Shown: one piece after another, positions 44,055-54,300 of the stretch
How positions within the stretch are numbered: the stretch's first letter is position 1
Layout of the letters: the number at the start of each line of letters is the position of its first letter
Assembly (NCBI RefSeq): GCF_013375555.1
Contig: NZ_JABXWB010000005.1
Span: 1,253,501 to 1,317,500, forward strand
DNA from: Sphingobium sp. EM0848
GTDB lineage: Bacteria; Pseudomonadota; Alphaproteobacteria; Sphingomonadales; Sphingomonadaceae
Direction: 5' to 3'
DNA length: 64,000 nucleotides
Notes under the pieces: generated by a model
The model's input: only the letters and a program-made list of their open reading frames with translations
Databases searched by the model: none
Told to the model about the DNA's origin: nothing
Position numbers and translations under genes: made by a program

Positions 44055-44400
44055 ATGACCGACGCCTTCATCTGCGATGCCGTCCGCACGCCCATTGGCC
44101 GCTCTGGTGGCATCCCCGCCAAGGTTCGCGCCGACGATCTGGGCGCTTTGCCGATGAAGGCGCTGCTGGCGCGTAATCCGAACCTTGATCCCGCGGCGAT
44201 CGAGGAAGTGTTCTACGGCTGCGCCAACCAGTCGGGCGAGGATAATCGCAACGTGTCACGCATGAGTCTGCTGTTGGCGGGCCTGCCGCATATGGTGCCA
44301 GGCGTGACACTCAATCGCCTGCGCGCCTCGGGTCTGGAGGCCGTGGGCGCGGCGGCACGCGCGATCCGTTCCGGTGAGATGGCGCTCCCTGGCGGTCGAG
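44055..44400 (+). pseudogene. Truncated 3-oxoadipyl-CoA thiolase-like gene
   Basis: A ribosome site (AGAGGATATC) and MTDAFICDAVRTPIGRSGG start a thiolase closely resembling PcaF. Homology continues to AARAIRSGEMAL and then stops; the remaining two thirds, including both other catalytic motifs, are gone. The active-site Cys of NRLCASG is Arg here (NRLRASG), which one T-to-C change explains. The frame runs on into the 3' end of the convergent yaaA gene. The product cannot be an active thiolase. Confidence 0.8.
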
Positions 44401-44430
44401 CGTGTTTGATGAGTTCGCCTTGCGGGTTGC

Positions 44431-45186
44431 TCATATACGGGTGAAGCGCCAGCGATCGGTCTGGCTTTCCTCCGGGTCGAAGCGATATCCATCGCTGTCG
44501 AAGCCGCGCATCGCCTCCACGTCCGTGACATGATGCTCGCACAGCCAGCGGGCCATCATGCCGCGCGCACGCTTGGCGTTGAAGCTGACGAAGCGTGGGC
44601 CGTCCGGACCGGGCTCGCGAAACTCGACTTCGATCACCCGCAGGCCCGCCAGCTTGCCCTCGACCGCCGCGAAATATTCCTGGCTGGCGAGATTGAGCAC
44701 AACGCCTGATCCCTCCTCCACAAGCTGCGCGCGGAGCAACTCGGCGATACGGTCGCCCCACCAATCGGTCAGCCGTTTATGGCCCGGCGCCCAGCGCGTG
44801 CCCATTTCCAGTCGATAGGGCCGGATGGCGTCAAGCGGCCTGAGCAGGCCGTAGAGGCCCGAGAGCATCCGCACATGGTTCTGCGCGAAAGTGACGCCCG
44901 CTTCATCCAGCGTATCCACCTCGAAACCTGTATAGACGTCACCGGCAAAGGCGTAGAGCGCGGGTCGCTGGGGCAGGTCGGCGAAGTCGCGGAAACGCTC
45001 CGCATTGAGCTTGGCGAGGCGGGGCGAGATATGCATCAGCTTTCCCAGCCGCTCTTCCGTCAGTTCCGCAGCTGCCGATTGAGCGAGGCCATGCGCTTCA
45101 TCGGCGAAATGGGGTGTCGTAACGGCAAGCGACGGCAGGGCGCGCTGGAAGTCGAGCGTTTTGGCGGGGGAGAGGAGAGCGATCAT
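44431..45186 (-). CDS. yaaA: YaaA-family peroxide-stress protein
   Basis: The 251-residue product begins MIALLSPAKTLDFQR, the hallmark of YaaA (DUF328). FNAKRARGMMARW near the end and NLASQEYFAAV are also family motifs. YaaA lowers free iron and protects DNA during peroxide stress in E. coli, and the fold is DNA-binding-like. ATG 45186 is used because upstream residues are not family sequence. Its 3' end abuts the thiolase relic. The 294 bases upstream hold no convincing gene. Confidence 0.88.
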   Translation of the reverse strand: MIALLSPAKTLDFQRALPSLAVTTPHFADEAHGLAQSAAAELTEERLGKLMHISPRLAKLNAERFRDFADLPQRPALYAFAGDVYTGFEVDTLDEAGVTFAQNHVRMLSGLYGLLRPLDAIRPYRLEMGTRWAPGHKRLTDWWGDRIAELLRAQLVEEGSGVVLNLASQEYFAAVEGKLAGLRVIEVEFREPGPDGPRFVSFNAKRARGMMARWLCEHHVTDVEAMRGFDSDGYRFDPEESQTDRWRFTRI

Positions 45187-45480
45187 CGCGCCGCCGGTAG
45201 CGGCAGCAGGCGAGAGCGTCAAACCGTTACAGGTCCAGATCCGGCATACCGGCGCAGATCCTGTCCCGATCCAACCGCATTCCGCTTCTTACCCCACAAT
45301 CCAAAGCTGTCCTCGAGCAGAGCGCTCTGCGGGGTTGCCGCTGATATCTTCAATTGGCGTCGATGAAGCGGATAGAGCCGGATGGTGAGCGCATCAGATA
45401 GAGCTCTTGTCGCTGCCATCAGGAGAATCGTCCGGTTCGATCTTCGCAGGTGATTTTGCGGGGCGCCACCGCCGTTGCCA

Positions 45481-46809
45481 TCAATTCTGCTGCCGGAGAC
45501 GCCCAACCTCTCTGGGCGTGATGCTCGAGGCGGTCGCACCGAAGCGCGCGGTTACATAATTGGCGACGGCTGCTACCTCGGCATTGGAATAGGCTGCCGC
45601 GAAGCTCGGCATATAGGGGTGCCCGCTTCCCGCCTTTCCGGTCCCGTTCAGGATCATCTGCGCGACGTTCGCCGCGCTTGGATCATTGACGGCACGGACT
45701 CCGGTGAGACGGGCTTCCTCAATCAGTGCGCCGGCGCCGGTCCAGGCGTGGCAACCCGCGCAATTGCCTTCGAACATCCGTTTGCCGACCGGGTTGTCGA
45801 TGGCGGCGATCCTTGGCGTCGCGGGTGCGGGGCCGGCCGGCTGCGGCAGGCGATGGCTCTGGATGGCGGGAACGGTCCGCAGATAGGCGATGATCGCACC
45901 GATGTCGGAAGGGGTGAGCCGAGAGAGGCTCAGTTCGACGGCTTCGCGCATTGGCCCCGACGCGACCCCACGGCCGCGGGCATGACCATTGGCGAGATAG
46001 GCGGCGAGTTCCGCGTCGGACCAGCCGCCGATGCCGCTGACCTTGTCGGGGGTGATGTTATAGGCATTCCAGCCCTCGGCCCGGCCGCCGGTGAATTTGT
46101 TCCGCTGGTCGAGCGCCTGGAGGAGATTGCGGGGCGTATGGCATTCGGCGCAATGCCCTGCCGCCTCCACGAGATAGGCGCCGCGGTTCCACCTTGCGTC
46201 ACGTTCGCGGATCGGGCGGAAGCGGGTGTCGCTGTTGAAAAAGGCTGACCATATTCCCATCAGCCAGCGCTGGTTGAACGGGAAACGGAAACTATTGTCC
46301 CTGTTCGCCTGGCGCACCGGCGGCAGCGAAAACAGATAGGCCTTGATCGCGAGCGCGTCGGCATCGGTCAGCATGGTGTAGGAGGGGTAGGGAAAGGCCG
46401 GATAGTAACGCGATCCGTCTGGCGCGATGCCCTTGTGGACCGCGTTCAGGAACTGCGCGTCGCTCCATTTGCCGATGCCGGTTTCAGGATCGGGCGTGAT
46501 GTTCGGCGTGTAGATCGTGCCGAAGGGAAGGACGAAGGGCCTGCCCCCGGCAAAGGGTTTTCCACCCTTGGCGGTATGGCAGGCCTCGCAATCGGCCATG
46601 CGCATGAGATATTCTGCCTTTGACCTGGGATCGGCCGCCGCAAGCTCGACCGGGACGCCGGTTACCGCAGGTCCCGGATAATCCTTGAGATCGACTGTTG
46701 TGCCGCCCGCAAAGCCGTAAGCGCCCGGCTGAAAGATCATCCACCCAAGGAAGGCGGCAACCAGCAGCAGGATCGCCCCGGCCAGCATCGCAAATGTGCG
46801 CCGCATCAT
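45481..46809 (-). CDS. Triheme c-type cytochrome (AdhB-like electron acceptor)
   Basis: The 442-residue protein has an N-terminal membrane anchor or signal (MRRTFAMLAGAILLLVAAFLG) and three CxxCH heme sites at 74-78 (CEACH), 220-224 (CAECH) and 350-354 (CAGCH), the layout of the cytochrome subunit of membrane alcohol/aldehyde dehydrogenases. It would take electrons from the Mo-hydroxylase encoded just upstream, whose stop overlaps its start, and pass them to the quinone pool or oxidases in the periplasm. Confidence 0.9.
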   Translation of the reverse strand: MMRRTFAMLAGAILLLVAAFLGWMIFQPGAYGFAGGTTVDLKDYPGPAVTGVPVELAAADPRSKAEYLMRMADCEACHTAKGGKPFAGGRPFVLPFGTIYTPNITPDPETGIGKWSDAQFLNAVHKGIAPDGSRYYPAFPYPSYTMLTDADALAIKAYLFSLPPVRQANRDNSFRFPFNQRWLMGIWSAFFNSDTRFRPIRERDARWNRGAYLVEAAGHCAECHTPRNLLQALDQRNKFTGGRAEGWNAYNITPDKVSGIGGWSDAELAAYLANGHARGRGVASGPMREAVELSLSRLTPSDIGAIIAYLRTVPAIQSHRLPQPAGPAPATPRIAAIDNPVGKRMFEGNCAGCHAWTGAGALIEEARLTGVRAVNDPSAANVAQMILNGTGKAGSGHPYMPSFAAAYSNAEVAAVANYVTARFGATASSITPREVGRLRQQN

Positions 46810-48986
46810 CAGGCCCCCTTCGCGATCAGCGCGCGGTCGATCGGCATGCGCGTGAGCTGTACGCCCGTGGCCGCGAACACGGCATTGGCGACAGCAGGCT
46901 GTACGACAACTGTTCCCGGCTCTCCTATCCCTCCCATATTCTCGTTGCTGGGAACGACATGCACCTCGATCACCGGCGTTTCATCGATGCGCAGGACGCG
47001 ATAGTCATGGAAATTGCTCTGCTCGACCTGCCCTCCGGCGAAGCTGATCTTGCCGAACAGGACCGCAGACAGGCCGAAAATGGCTCCTCCCTGAATCTGC
47101 GCTTCCAGAATGTTGGGATTGACGACCTTGCCCACATCGGCAGCGATGATGAGGCGCGTGACACGCACATCGCCTTCATCGCTCACCGCGACATCGGCGA
47201 TGGCGGCGAGATAGCTGCCGAAGGCGTTCATGATCGCGATCCCCCGTCCGCGGCGCGCGCCGAAGGGGGAGGCGGGCGCGGGCGTTCCCCAACCGGCCTT
47301 GTCCGCCGCGAGGTTCAGTACGCCTAGTGCCCGCGCATTTTTCTCCAGCTGCTTCCGCCGGAAATCGAGCGGGTCGATGTCCGTCTTGACAGCCATGAGA
47401 TCCATGAAGCATTCGATCGCGAAGATACTGCCGTTCGGACCGACACCGCGCCAGAAGGCGACGGGGACCGCGCTTTCGTGGCGGATATATTCGACCAGCC
47501 GGTCTCCTACCGCATAGGGAATCTCCGCTGCCCCATCGACCGCGTCGATGTCGATCCCGTCCTTGAATGCCGGCGGCAGCCAACGCGCCATAACCGATCC
47601 GCCGGTGACGCGATGGTGCCAGGCTGCGATCCGCCCATCCTCGATGCGGGCCTTCAATCGTTCATGATAGAGCGGGCGATAGAGCTGCTGGCGGATATCC
47701 TCTTCGCGGGACCAGATGACCTTCACCGGCCCTTCGACATGGGCGGCGATCCGGGTTGCCTTGACGACGCCGTCGACTTCGAGCCTGCGGCCGAAGCCAC
47801 CGCCGATCATGTGATTGTTGATCGTCACTTTTTCGGGCGGGATGCCCAGCGCCTGTGCCGCTCCGGCCTGCGCGTATCCGGGCACCTGGGTGCCGGTCCA
47901 GACCTCGCAGCCGCCGTTATGGACATGGACGGTGCAGTTGGTCATCTCCATCGGCGCGTGGGCCAGATAGGGCAACTCGTAGCTCGCCTCGAACAGGCTG
48001 TCGTCCTGGAGCTTGGCCGGTGCGTCACCCTCCTTCTTGGCGACAACGCCTTTGCCGAGCGAGGCTTTTTCGAGCTCCTGCCAGAGTTGGGTCTGGTCGA
48101 CGCTCGCATTCTCACCTGGACGCCACTCGATGGTGAGGGCATTCAGGCCTTGCATCGCGGACCATGTGTTGTCCCCGATGACTGCGATGAGGTCATCGAG
48201 CACGACCACCTGGCTGACGCCGGGAACCGCGAGCGTCTTGGACTGGTCGACCGATCCCAGTTTGCCGCCTAGTACGGGCGAGGCCATCAACGTGGCAAAC
48301 TTCATGCCCGGAAGCATCGTGTCGATGCCGTAAACAGTCTTGCCGATCACCTTGTCCGGTGTGTCGATCCGGTGCACCGGCTTCCCGATCAGCCGAAACT
48401 GTGCTGGATCCTTGAGTTTGACCTCAGAGGGAGGCGAGAGGCGGGACGCGGCATCGGCGACCTCGCCATAGCGAAGCGACCGCCCGCTCGCCTTATGGGT
48501 GACGATCCCGTTTTCCGTGGAAAGGCTCGCGGCATCGACGTGCCACCTTTGTGCCGCTGCCTCAACGAGCATGGCGCGTGCGGTCGCGCCGGCTTTCCGC
48601 AGCGGTCCGCTCCAGGCCATGGTCGTTGTCGAGCCGCCTGTCGCCTGGACGATGAACACCGGACTTCCATAATTCGCCTGGTCGGGCGGCGCCTGAGCCG
48701 CGATCACCGCCGCGAGTGCGACATCAAGCTCCTCGGCGATACACTGGGTCTGCGATGTGAAAACACCCTGGCCCATCTCAACGGCGGGCAGGGTGAAGGT
48801 CACCTTGTCATCGGGCGCGATGTGAATGAAGGCGTTGAAGCGTTTGCCCGTAGGCGCCGGTTCGGATGCGCCAGCGGCCGACCAGGGCAGTTCGATGCCG
48901 ATCAGGAGTCCCGCGGCAAGGACACCGCCGCCTTGCAGCATGGTGCGGCGGGAGAGGCTGGAGACAGCCTCAGGAACGTGCGGCAT
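46809..48986 (-). CDS. iorB: Mo-binding subunit of periplasmic xanthine-dehydrogenase-family hydroxylase (IorB-like)
   Basis: The 725-residue product has a twin-arginine signal ([21 protein letters not shown]) and the two-domain IorB architecture. [29 protein letters not shown] and the catalytic Glu loop [18 protein letters not shown] bind the molybdopterin cofactor. Relatives oxidise isoquinoline, aldehydes or related heterocycles. ATG 48986, with AGGGA seven bases upstream, places the Tat motif correctly. It overlaps the Fe-S subunit gene. No XdhC-like maturation gene is in the window. Confidence 0.85.
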   Translation of the reverse strand: MPHVPEAVSSLSRRTMLQGGGVLAAGLLIGIELPWSAAGASEPAPTGKRFNAFIHIAPDDKVTFTLPAVEMGQGVFTSQTQCIAEELDVALAAVIAAQAPPDQANYGSPVFIVQATGGSTTTMAWSGPLRKAGATARAMLVEAAAQRWHVDAASLSTENGIVTHKASGRSLRYGEVADAASRLSPPSEVKLKDPAQFRLIGKPVHRIDTPDKVIGKTVYGIDTMLPGMKFATLMASPVLGGKLGSVDQSKTLAVPGVSQVVVLDDLIAVIGDNTWSAMQGLNALTIEWRPGENASVDQTQLWQELEKASLGKGVVAKKEGDAPAKLQDDSLFEASYELPYLAHAPMEMTNCTVHVHNGGCEVWTGTQVPGYAQAGAAQALGIPPEKVTINNHMIGGGFGRRLEVDGVVKATRIAAHVEGPVKVIWSREEDIRQQLYRPLYHERLKARIEDGRIAAWHHRVTGGSVMARWLPPAFKDGIDIDAVDGAAEIPYAVGDRLVEYIRHESAVPVAFWRGVGPNGSIFAIECFMDLMAVKTDIDPLDFRRKQLEKNARALGVLNLAADKAGWGTPAPASPFGARRGRGIAIMNAFGSYLAAIADVAVSDEGDVRVTRLIIAADVGKVVNPNILEAQIQGGAIFGLSAVLFGKISFAGGQVEQSNFHDYRVLRIDETPVIEVHVVPSNENMGGIGEPGTVVVQPAVANAVFAATGVQLTRMPIDRALIAKGA

Positions 48987-49422
48987 GCTTGATCCCTTCC
49001 CGGATGCGAACATAGGTTCCGCAGCGGCAGATATTTCCCGCCATCGCCGCATCGATCGCTTCGTCGTCGGGCGTGGGATTGCCGGCCAGCAGCGCCACGG
49101 CCGACATCACCTGTCCTGGCTGGCAATAGCCGCACTGAATGACCTCAAGGTCGATCCAGGCTTTCTGGATTTTCGCGCCCGCCGGTGTCGCGCCGACGCC
49201 CTCGATCGTGGTAATGGCTCGATCGCCCACCAGGCCGATCGGAAGTTGGCACGACCGGACCGCGACGCCGTCAAGATGAACCGTGCAGGCGCCGCACTGG
49301 GCGATGCCGCAGCCGAACTTCGTGCCGGTCATTCCCAATATGTCGCGGAGCATCCAGAGCAGGGGCATGTCGGCGGGCGCGTCGACCCGGTGCTTTTCCC
49401 CATTGATCGTGAAATCGGGCAT
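48970..49422 (-). CDS. iorA: [2Fe-2S] subunit of Mo-hydroxylase (IorA-like)
   Basis: The 150-residue protein has the plant-ferredoxin cluster [23 protein letters not shown] and the second cluster motifs CGYCQPGQV and [13 protein letters not shown], the standard two-cluster small subunit. It has no signal of its own and would be co-exported with the Tat-tagged large subunit. It starts the three-gene operon (Fe-S, Mo, cytochrome) and moves electrons from the Mo site to the cytochrome. Confidence 0.9.
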   Translation of the reverse strand: MPDFTINGEKHRVDAPADMPLLWMLRDILGMTGTKFGCGIAQCGACTVHLDGVAVRSCQLPIGLVGDRAITTIEGVGATPAGAKIQKAWIDLEVIQCGYCQPGQVMSAVALLAGNPTPDDEAIDAAMAGNICRCGTYVRIREGIKHAARS

Positions 49423-49873
49423 TCCCCTGCCTCCCAGACATGTCGGCGCAGAGATGGAGTCGATTTGCAGATACCAAGGGCGAATTTCTTGCCCCAGACT
49501 CCTGTTCCGAACCGCCGCGTGAAGAATTGCTTCTCCTCTAATTGAGCGCGACTTTACTCCGGATTGAACGTTTTACATATCCCTGAAATATTCCATTCAG
49601 TTCGCGCCTCTATAGCTTCGTTCGACGGCGGTTACGAATATATGCGGACGGCGCAGGCAGTTGTCTCCTCAAGGGCGAGGATAGTTTTGCAACGGCCAAG
49701 CCGTGCGTGGCGGCCATGTCCGGAATTCGGCTTCATTCTGGCCCAATCGGTGCGGGAGTGACCGCAACGTCGCATAGCATCTCGACGCTGTTGCTTCCTA
49801 TTATTGAAGCGGCTTCACCCTTCTGACCGGCAGAGGGGACGCGACTGTGTCTGCAATCAACGGATAGTTAATC
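49423..49873. other. Divergent control region without a gene
   Basis: About 450 bases separate the iorA and barrel genes, which point apart, so both promoters should lie here. A TTGAAC / 17 bases / AATATT pair at 49564-49592 is a possible plus-strand promoter. No coding sequence or strong palindrome was seen. Confidence 0.35.
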
Positions 49874-51199
49874 ATGTTGGGGCAGGCTTCGGCTGTGCCG
49901 GTCGCCATAAGCCATATTCTGCGAACATTTCGGTTCGCCTTAGCGCTGCTGAACGCATTCTGCGCTGCGCCTGCCTTTGCCGGCTCGGGCGATATGGACC
50001 TGCTTTCTGCGGAGACGCTGACGGTGACGGGCGACGCGCGGCTGGTTGGCGTGTCCGGTGAACGGGCGTGGACGGACAACGGTTTCGGGAAGCTGCGCTT
50101 CGGCGGCGACGAGCCAGCCCGCCGTTCCGACTTTCATATCGATCCTGCCTTTGGCGAGGCAGCGCTGATCTGGCAGCCGCGTTTTGGCTGGGCGCTGACC
50201 GGAACGGTTGTTGCGCTGGCGCAGGGCGGCCCCGGTCTGGAAGCGGGCCTGTCCGAAGCCTTTTTATCCTGGAAGCCGCTAGCCGATTCGTCCATGCGCC
50301 TGTCGGCCCGCGCCGGGCTGATGTGGCCGCCCGTCTCGTTGGAACATTCAGGACCCGAATGGGCGGTCACCGACACCATCACGCCCTCGGCGATCAACAG
50401 CTGGATCGGGGAAGAGGTCAAGGTCGTAGGGGCTGAGTTCAGCGCCTCTATCCAGACAGGCGGCCACAGGTTCAGTGCCACGGGGGCCGTTTTCGACAGC
50501 AATGACACGGCTGGCGCACTGCTCGCCTTTCGGGGATGGGCGCTGCATGACCGGAAGCTGTTGCTCGGTCGGCGACAGCCGCTGCCGCCGCTCGACAGCT
50601 TTACCGCGACGATCCAGCCGAACTACACTCATCCGACACTGGAAATCGATCCCGGCTTTTTCCGCCGACCCGGCTATTATGCGAAGCTGGCCTGGGACCC
50701 GCCGGTGCCGGTCCATCTCGAATATTTCCATTATGACAATGACGGCAATCCCGAGGCCGTCAATGCCGATCTGGAATGGGGGTGGCGCACGCGTTTCGAC
50801 AATGTCGGGCTGGTGGCTGAGTTCTCCCGTGGCTGGCAATTGCGCGCGCAGGCCATGCGGGGCACGACGCATATGGGCTATCCCATGAATGGCGCGCTTT
50901 GGGTCGATACGCGCTTCCGTTCCGCCTTTGCGCTATTGACGCGCCATTTCGCACGCGGATCGGTATCGGCCAGGATCGAGGCATTCGGGACGCGCAACCG
51001 GGGCAGCGCGGTCACCGCGCTTGACGATGAGGATGGCTGGGCCGTCACCGTGGCGGCCAAGCGGACGCTGGATCGCTGGCTGACATTGCTGGTGGAGGGG
51101 CTTCATGTCCAAAGCAGCAAGGATGCGCGCAGCCGAGTGATGCTGGACCCGCAACAATCAGGAACCCAGATGCAGATGAGCCTTCGGGCGCGATGGTAA
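49874..51199 (+). CDS. Outer-membrane beta-barrel (porin-like) protein
   Basis: The product is 441 residues, with a signal peptide (hydrophobic stretch ending APAFA/GS near residue 36) and many alternating amphipathic strands (for example GFGKLRFGG, RFSATGAVFD, KLAWDPPVPVHLEYFHYDN, GVSARIEAFGTRN-like VSARIEAFGTRNRG), ending in Trp (MSLRARW) as outer-membrane barrels do. No TonB box is seen. It is the first gene of a three-gene operon with a cupredoxin and a GGDEF/EAL protein. I infer a sensing or transport role. The start lacks a clear ribosome site. Confidence 0.72.
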   Translation: MLGQASAVPVAISHILRTFRFALALLNAFCAAPAFAGSGDMDLLSAETLTVTGDARLVGVSGERAWTDNGFGKLRFGGDEPARRSDFHIDPAFGEAALIWQPRFGWALTGTVVALAQGGPGLEAGLSEAFLSWKPLADSSMRLSARAGLMWPPVSLEHSGPEWAVTDTITPSAINSWIGEEVKVVGAEFSASIQTGGHRFSATGAVFDSNDTAGALLAFRGWALHDRKLLLGRRQPLPPLDSFTATIQPNYTHPTLEIDPGFFRRPGYYAKLAWDPPVPVHLEYFHYDNDGNPEAVNADLEWGWRTRFDNVGLVAEFSRGWQLRAQAMRGTTHMGYPMNGALWVDTRFRSAFALLTRHFARGSVSARIEAFGTRNRGSAVTALDDEDGWAVTVAAKRTLDRWLTLLVEGLHVQSSKDARSRVMLDPQQSGTQMQMSLRARW

Positions 51200-51245
51200 T
51201 CCCGTGCTAACCGCCTCTTTACCTGAATGATCTAAGAGAACCGGC

Positions 51246-51875
51246 ATGCGGATGCTGATGACCATCCTTTTTGCATCGCTTTTGCCCGTACCGCTTGCGC
51301 AGGCCCGGATCCTGACTGTCCGCGTCACCGATGCAAGCGGGAAGCCTGCCCGTGACGTCATTGTCACGCTGCGGCCGCAGGGCAAGCCCAACCCCGTTCC
51401 GCGCCCAGTCACCGGCTATCGGATCGACCAGAAGGACACGCAATTCCACCCTTTCATTTCGGTGGTTCCAGTCGGCACGAATGTGTCCTTCCCCAATCTC
51501 GATCCGTTCAAGCATCATGTCTATTCCTTCTCTCCGGCAAAGCGCTTCGAACTGAAGCTCTTCGCACGCGACCAGACGCGCAGCGTGACCTTCGACAAGC
51601 CGGGCATCATCGCTGTAGGCTGCAATATTCATGACAGCATGTCGGCCTTTATCTATGTGACGGACACGGCACTCACCGCACGGACCGACGCTCAAGGCCG
51701 CGCGATCTTCGATGATGTTCAGGCCCTGCCTTACACCCTTGGGCTGTGGCATCCCTATCTCAGCGCACAGGGCAACAGCGTGACGCGCCCGGTCCAGGCG
51801 GGAACGTCCGACAGCAATGAGAGCATCGCCATCCGGTTCCGCGCCGCGCCGATGCACAATATGAGCAGTTATTGA
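51246..51875 (+). CDS. Periplasmic cupredoxin (methylamine-utilisation-like)
   Basis: A signal peptide (MRMLMTILFASLLPVPLAQA) is followed by a cupredoxin with an intact type-1 copper site: His90 or His91 (DPFKHHVYSFS), Cys126, His129 and Met132 (VGCNIHDSM). The length of 209 residues includes a C-terminal Ig-like extension. Cupredoxins carry electrons or bind copper. It lies 46 bases after the barrel gene and one base before the GGDEF/EAL gene, so it probably feeds a copper or redox state to that sensor. Confidence 0.82.
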   Translation: MRMLMTILFASLLPVPLAQARILTVRVTDASGKPARDVIVTLRPQGKPNPVPRPVTGYRIDQKDTQFHPFISVVPVGTNVSFPNLDPFKHHVYSFSPAKRFELKLFARDQTRSVTFDKPGIIAVGCNIHDSMSAFIYVTDTALTARTDAQGRAIFDDVQALPYTLGLWHPYLSAQGNSVTRPVQAGTSDSNESIAIRFRAAPMHNMSSY

Positions 51876-51876
51876 G

Positions 51877-54231
51877 ATGCCCGGCTTTGCCTTCCGTTCG
51901 CTGCGTGCGCGGCTTTCGGTGGTCTATGCCGGCGTGTTTGCGGCGGCCATGCTGTGCATTGCCATGGCCCTCTATGTCGGCACGGAACGCGTGGCCTCCC
52001 TTCAGGTCGGCAAGGAATTGGTCGCCAGCGGCGCGATTTATGACCGGCTGTGGCAACAGCGTGCGCAGCAACTCAATGAAGCAGCCGCACTTCTGGCCCG
52101 TGACTTTGGCTTTCGCGCGGCTGTGGCGACAGGTGATCGTGCGACGGTGCTTTCCGCCCTCGACAATCTCAAATCGCGAATGAACGTGCGCAACGCCTTC
52201 ATCTTGCACGTCGACGGCAGTATCACGGGACGGGGCGCTCCGCCGACACCGGCGCAGGTTCAGATATTATGGCAGGCGCTGGACAGCGGCAGACGGGTTG
52301 GCGTGGCACAATGGGGCGGACAGGTGAGGCAGGTCGTCGCCGCCCCGATCCTTGCTCCCGCTGAAATCGGCTGGATCGTCTTCGGCCTTGACCTCAATGC
52401 GCGGGAAATGCGGTCGCTCGAGGGCATGTCTCCGATCGCGCTCGACGCAGGGATCGTCTTGCGCACGGATCAGAGCTGGCAGCGGGTTGCCGGCAATTTC
52501 GCGCAGGTTGATCGCCGCGCCGGTCAGGTCTTCGACCAGTTTCTCGACAAACGCAGCGCGTTCGAATTGCATCTTGGCGGCGAAACCAGCTTTGCGCTCG
52601 CAAAATCGCTGCCGATGCTGACCGCCGACCAGCATGTCGCGCTTTTGCTGCTCTATTCCAAATCGGCGGCTCTGGCCCCTTATCGCCCCGTGCAGACGAT
52701 CATTGGCGTATTCGCTCTTCTGGGCCTTGCCGGGGTGATCCTGGCTACCTGGCGAACGGCCGATCGGATCACGCGGCCGCTGGCGCAATTGGACGGGGCG
52801 GTCGGTCGCTTTGCTCGGGGCGATCGCTGTCAGGTCACGATCGGCGGCGAAGACGAACTCGCCCGTCTGGCAACCAGCTTCAACGCCATGGTGGAACAGA
52901 TTGAAGACCGAGAGAAGCATATCGCACATCTCGCCTTCAACGATGTGCTGACGGGACTTCCCAACCGGTCGATGTTCCAAAGGCAGGCTGCGCAGCTTCT
53001 TTCGATGCGCGGACCGGATCAGGCACTGTCGCTGCTCTGCATCGACCTCGACAATTTCAAGACGGTGAACGACACGCTCGGCCATCCGGTGGGTGACGCG
53101 ATGCTGATCGACGTGGCGCAACGGCTGACGGTCGCGGCCAGCGGCTGCTTCGTAAGCCGGTTGGGCGGCGACGAGTTTCTGGTGCTGCACATGGGAACAG
53201 ACGAGCAGGACACGGTCGACATGCTGGCCCGCGGCCTGCTGGCGGCGATCCAGAAGCCCATGCTGATCGATGGGCATGATATTTTGCCCGGCGCCAGCAT
53301 CGGCATCGCCATAGCCGAGGGCGAGGGGCATGACGTCGATACGCTACTGCGCAACGCCGATCTGGCGCTCTATCGGGCCAAGGCGGAAGGGCGCGGCACC
53401 TATTGCTATTTCGAGGCTACGCTCAACGAACGCGCCCAGGCGCGGCGTGCGATCGAAAGCGACCTGCGCCGGGCCATCGAACAAGGCGAGTTCGAATTGT
53501 ATTTCCAGCCCCTTTTCGACCTCAAGGCGAACCGTATAGGTTCCTTTGAGGCGCTGATCCGCTGGAATCATCCCGATCGCGGCCTTGTTTCCCCGATCGA
53601 GTTCATTCCGATTGCGGAGGAAACCGGCCTCATCGTGCCGATCGGCGCCTGGGCCATGCGCGAAGCCTGTATGAAGGCGATGGATTGGCCCGCGCATATC
53701 CGCGTGGCCGTCAATGTTTCCTCGATCCAGTTCCGGCGCAAGGGGCTGACTGAGGTGGTCCTGCAAGCGCTCGCCGCAAGCGGCCTCTCGCCAGACCGGC
53801 TGGAAATCGAAATCACCGAATCCATCTTTCTCGACAGCAGCGACGATATCCTCAAACTGTTGCACAACCTGCGCGCGCTGGGCATCAAGATCGCATTGGA
53901 CGATTTCGGCACCGGCTATTCGAGCCTCAGTTATCTCCGAGCGTTTCCGTTCGATAAGATCAAGATCGACCGCAGCTTCATTTCAGATCTGCTGAACCAG
54001 CCCGGTGCTATTGCTGTGGTCAGGGCGATAACGGATCTCGCAGCGGCGCTGGGCATGGAGACAACCGCTGAGGGTGTGGAAGAACCCGAACAGGTGGAGG
54101 CGCTTCGGGCTCAGGGTTGTTCTTCGCTTCAGGGTTTTCTTTTCAGCAGGCCAGTGACTGCGGCAGCCGTTCACGCCATTCTGACAGATGGCGGGAATCT
54201 CACGCGGACGAGTAACCGCAGTGCAGCGTGA
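51877..54231 (+). CDS. Membrane sensor with HAMP, GGDEF and EAL domains
   Basis: The 784-residue protein has helix 1 (about 13-34), a 235-residue periplasmic domain, helix 2 (about 270-288), HAMP (about 289-340), a GGDEF domain with intact GGDEF at 430-434, and an EAL domain with EALIRW at 558-563 and the DDFGTGYSSLSYLRAFPFDKIKID metal loop. No RxxD inhibitory site precedes GGDEF. It could both make and break c-di-GMP, set by a periplasmic signal. It starts one base after the cupredoxin stop. Confidence 0.9.
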   Translation: MPGFAFRSLRARLSVVYAGVFAAAMLCIAMALYVGTERVASLQVGKELVASGAIYDRLWQQRAQQLNEAAALLARDFGFRAAVATGDRATVLSALDNLKSRMNVRNAFILHVDGSITGRGAPPTPAQVQILWQALDSGRRVGVAQWGGQVRQVVAAPILAPAEIGWIVFGLDLNAREMRSLEGMSPIALDAGIVLRTDQSWQRVAGNFAQVDRRAGQVFDQFLDKRSAFELHLGGETSFALAKSLPMLTADQHVALLLLYSKSAALAPYRPVQTIIGVFALLGLAGVILATWRTADRITRPLAQLDGAVGRFARGDRCQVTIGGEDELARLATSFNAMVEQIEDREKHIAHLAFNDVLTGLPNRSMFQRQAAQLLSMRGPDQALSLLCIDLDNFKTVNDTLGHPVGDAMLIDVAQRLTVAASGCFVSRLGGDEFLVLHMGTDEQDTVDMLARGLLAAIQKPMLIDGHDILPGASIGIAIAEGEGHDVDTLLRNADLALYRAKAEGRGTYCYFEATLNERAQARRAIESDLRRAIEQGEFELYFQPLFDLKANRIGSFEALIRWNHPDRGLVSPIEFIPIAEETGLIVPIGAWAMREACMKAMDWPAHIRVAVNVSSIQFRRKGLTEVVLQALAASGLSPDRLEIEITESIFLDSSDDILKLLHNLRALGIKIALDDFGTGYSSLSYLRAFPFDKIKIDRSFISDLLNQPGAIAVVRAITDLAAALGMETTAEGVEEPEQVEALRAQGCSSLQGFLFSRPVTAAAVHAILTDGGNLTRTSNRSAA

Positions 54232-54300
54232 TCCAGCCGTTCTTGGGCATGATGCGATATAAATGCGATATCCGCTTGTAATTCTCCGCGATCCATTTTC

